From: Endomicrobium sp.
GTDB taxonomy: Bacteria; Elusimicrobiota; Endomicrobiia; Endomicrobiales; Endomicrobiaceae
Direction: 5' to 3'
Assembly (NCBI GenBank): GCA_031264895.1
Contig: JAISDI010000062.1
Span: forward strand, 1-5,395
DNA length: 5,395 nt
Shown: positions 5,075-5,395 of the stretch, in pieces
Layout: every line of letters starts with the position of its first letter
How positions within the stretch are numbered: position 1 is the first letter of the stretch
Program-made: the position numbers and the translations under genes
Notes under the pieces: model-generated
The model's input: the letters and a program-made list of their open reading frames with translations, nothing else
The model's database searches: none
What the model was told of the DNA's origin: nothing

Positions 5075-5128
5075 CCCCTTCTGTGAAGGGGTGGACTGCG
5101 CAGCAGGACGGGGTAGTCTTTGTTGCCG
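5075..5128 (+). repeat. REP-like hairpin repeat, right copy
   Basis: CCCCTTC (5075-5081) pairs perfectly with GAAGGGG (5085-5091) around a 3-nt loop. TGGAC, a variable segment containing the palindrome TGCGCA (5097-5102), then GGACGGGG, and TTGCCGT further on, complete the unit. GGAC flanks the variable segment at 5093-5096 and 5106-5109. This matches, in opposite orientation, the unit at 27-82. It is a dispersed repeat that may also act as a transcription end for the transporter operon. Confidence 0.7.
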
Positions 5129-5152
5129 TTGGCTGTTTGTCGTTCATGGTCT

Positions 5153-5236
5153 GCCGTTAAAAACGGCTGTAGTCAGGGGTCTTTTCGGTACCCCTGAACC
5201 CCACGCCTTACTTTTTGCAGTCGGTCAAAAAGTAAG
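5153..5236 (+). repeat. Run of three perfect stem-loops
   Basis: Three perfect hairpins follow each other closely: GCCGTT (5153-5158) with AACGGC (5162-5167), 3-nt loop; TCAGGGGT (5173-5180) with ACCCCTGA (5190-5197), 9-nt loop; CTTACTTTTTG (5207-5217) with CAAAAAGTAAG (5226-5236), 8-nt loop. There is no coding potential. From memory, the last motif is seen as a dispersed intergenic repeat in several bacterial phyla; I could not check this. The dense arrangement suggests a composite mobile or structured element continuing from the repeat at 5075. Confidence 0.65.
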
Positions 5237-5245
5237 CAAAAACCC

Positions 5246-5393
5246 TTGCCGCTGAAAGCATTCGCAAAAGATTTTAGAAGCAAATTCGGAACTCGCGGCA
5301 ATAAAGACTAAGAGGATGCCGCTCAAACAACCGAATTTGATAATCTTCAAAAATCTTTCGCTCATAGACTCGCTTAGAGGCGGCGAACGGCAA
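5246..5393. repeat. About 148-nt imperfect hairpin at the window's right end
   Basis: Nested stems are 5264-5275 with 5350-5361 (11 of 12 paired), 5277-5280 with 5345-5348, 5281-5289 with 5331-5339 (CAAATTCGG/CCGAATTTG, with a 5-nt bulge at 5340-5344) and 5295-5300 with 5317-5322 (GCGGCA/TGCCGC). An outer pairing of TTGCCG (5246-5251) with CGGCAA (5388-5393) encloses them. No transposase or terminal duplication is visible, and the element may continue past the window. A palindromic insertion or structured repeat is the likely nature. Confidence 0.6.
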
Positions 5394-5395
5394 CG

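Noticed and set aside
5075..5393. CRISPR array
   Set aside because: The stem-loops differ in sequence and length, with no regular repeat-spacer periodicity and no cas genes.

Overview
The window reads as chromosomal housekeeping-type DNA from a low-to-moderate GC bacterium. It holds six protein genes flanked by gene-free ends full of hairpin-forming, probably dispersed repeats. GGAGG-type ribosome sites, TATAAT-like -10 boxes, a lipoprotein with a classical lipobox and +2 valine, and a ClsA-type cardiolipin synthase suggest a diderm with ordinary sigma70 promoters. The Crp/Fnr regulator of the kind common in anaerobes and a short flavodoxin are compatible with an anaerobe. Composition is reminiscent of Elusimicrobiota or Spirochaetota, but that is an impression and not a demonstrated assignment.

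Layout. Positions 1-593 contain no convincing gene. Positions 1-193 carry a stack of REP-like hairpin repeats reading on the minus strand. Positions 332-473 form a large nested imperfect inverted repeat. A good promoter, with a 14-bp dyad between its -35 and -10 boxes, leads into a Crp/Fnr-family regulator (630-1304, +). Convergent to it, and separated by a possible bidirectional terminator, is a two-gene minus-strand operon: a single-domain O6-alkylguanine-DNA methyltransferase homologue that keeps the acceptor cysteine (1869-2219), followed by a flavodoxin-like protein (1378-1869). Their stop and start overlap as TAATG. Divergent from this operon is a full-length cardiolipin synthase with two HKD motifs (2401-3855, +). 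A near-consensus promoter then drives a coiled-coil lipoprotein (3916-4350) directly abutted by a GDT1/UPF0016 family membrane transporter (4351-5034). Positions 5035-5395 are gene-free and hold a succession of at least five stem-loops ending in a roughly 150-nt imperfect hairpin. The first part of this block belongs to the same repeat family as the left end, in the opposite orientation.

Functionally the genes look like four independent units: redox-responsive regulation, alkylation repair plus an FMN protein, membrane lipid synthesis, and envelope lipoprotein plus cation (probably Mn2+) homeostasis. I see no defence system, CRISPR array, transposase, tRNA or rRNA. The most unusual content is non-coding: the inverted repeat blocks at both ends, the two long structured elements, and the dyad inside the regulator's own promoter.
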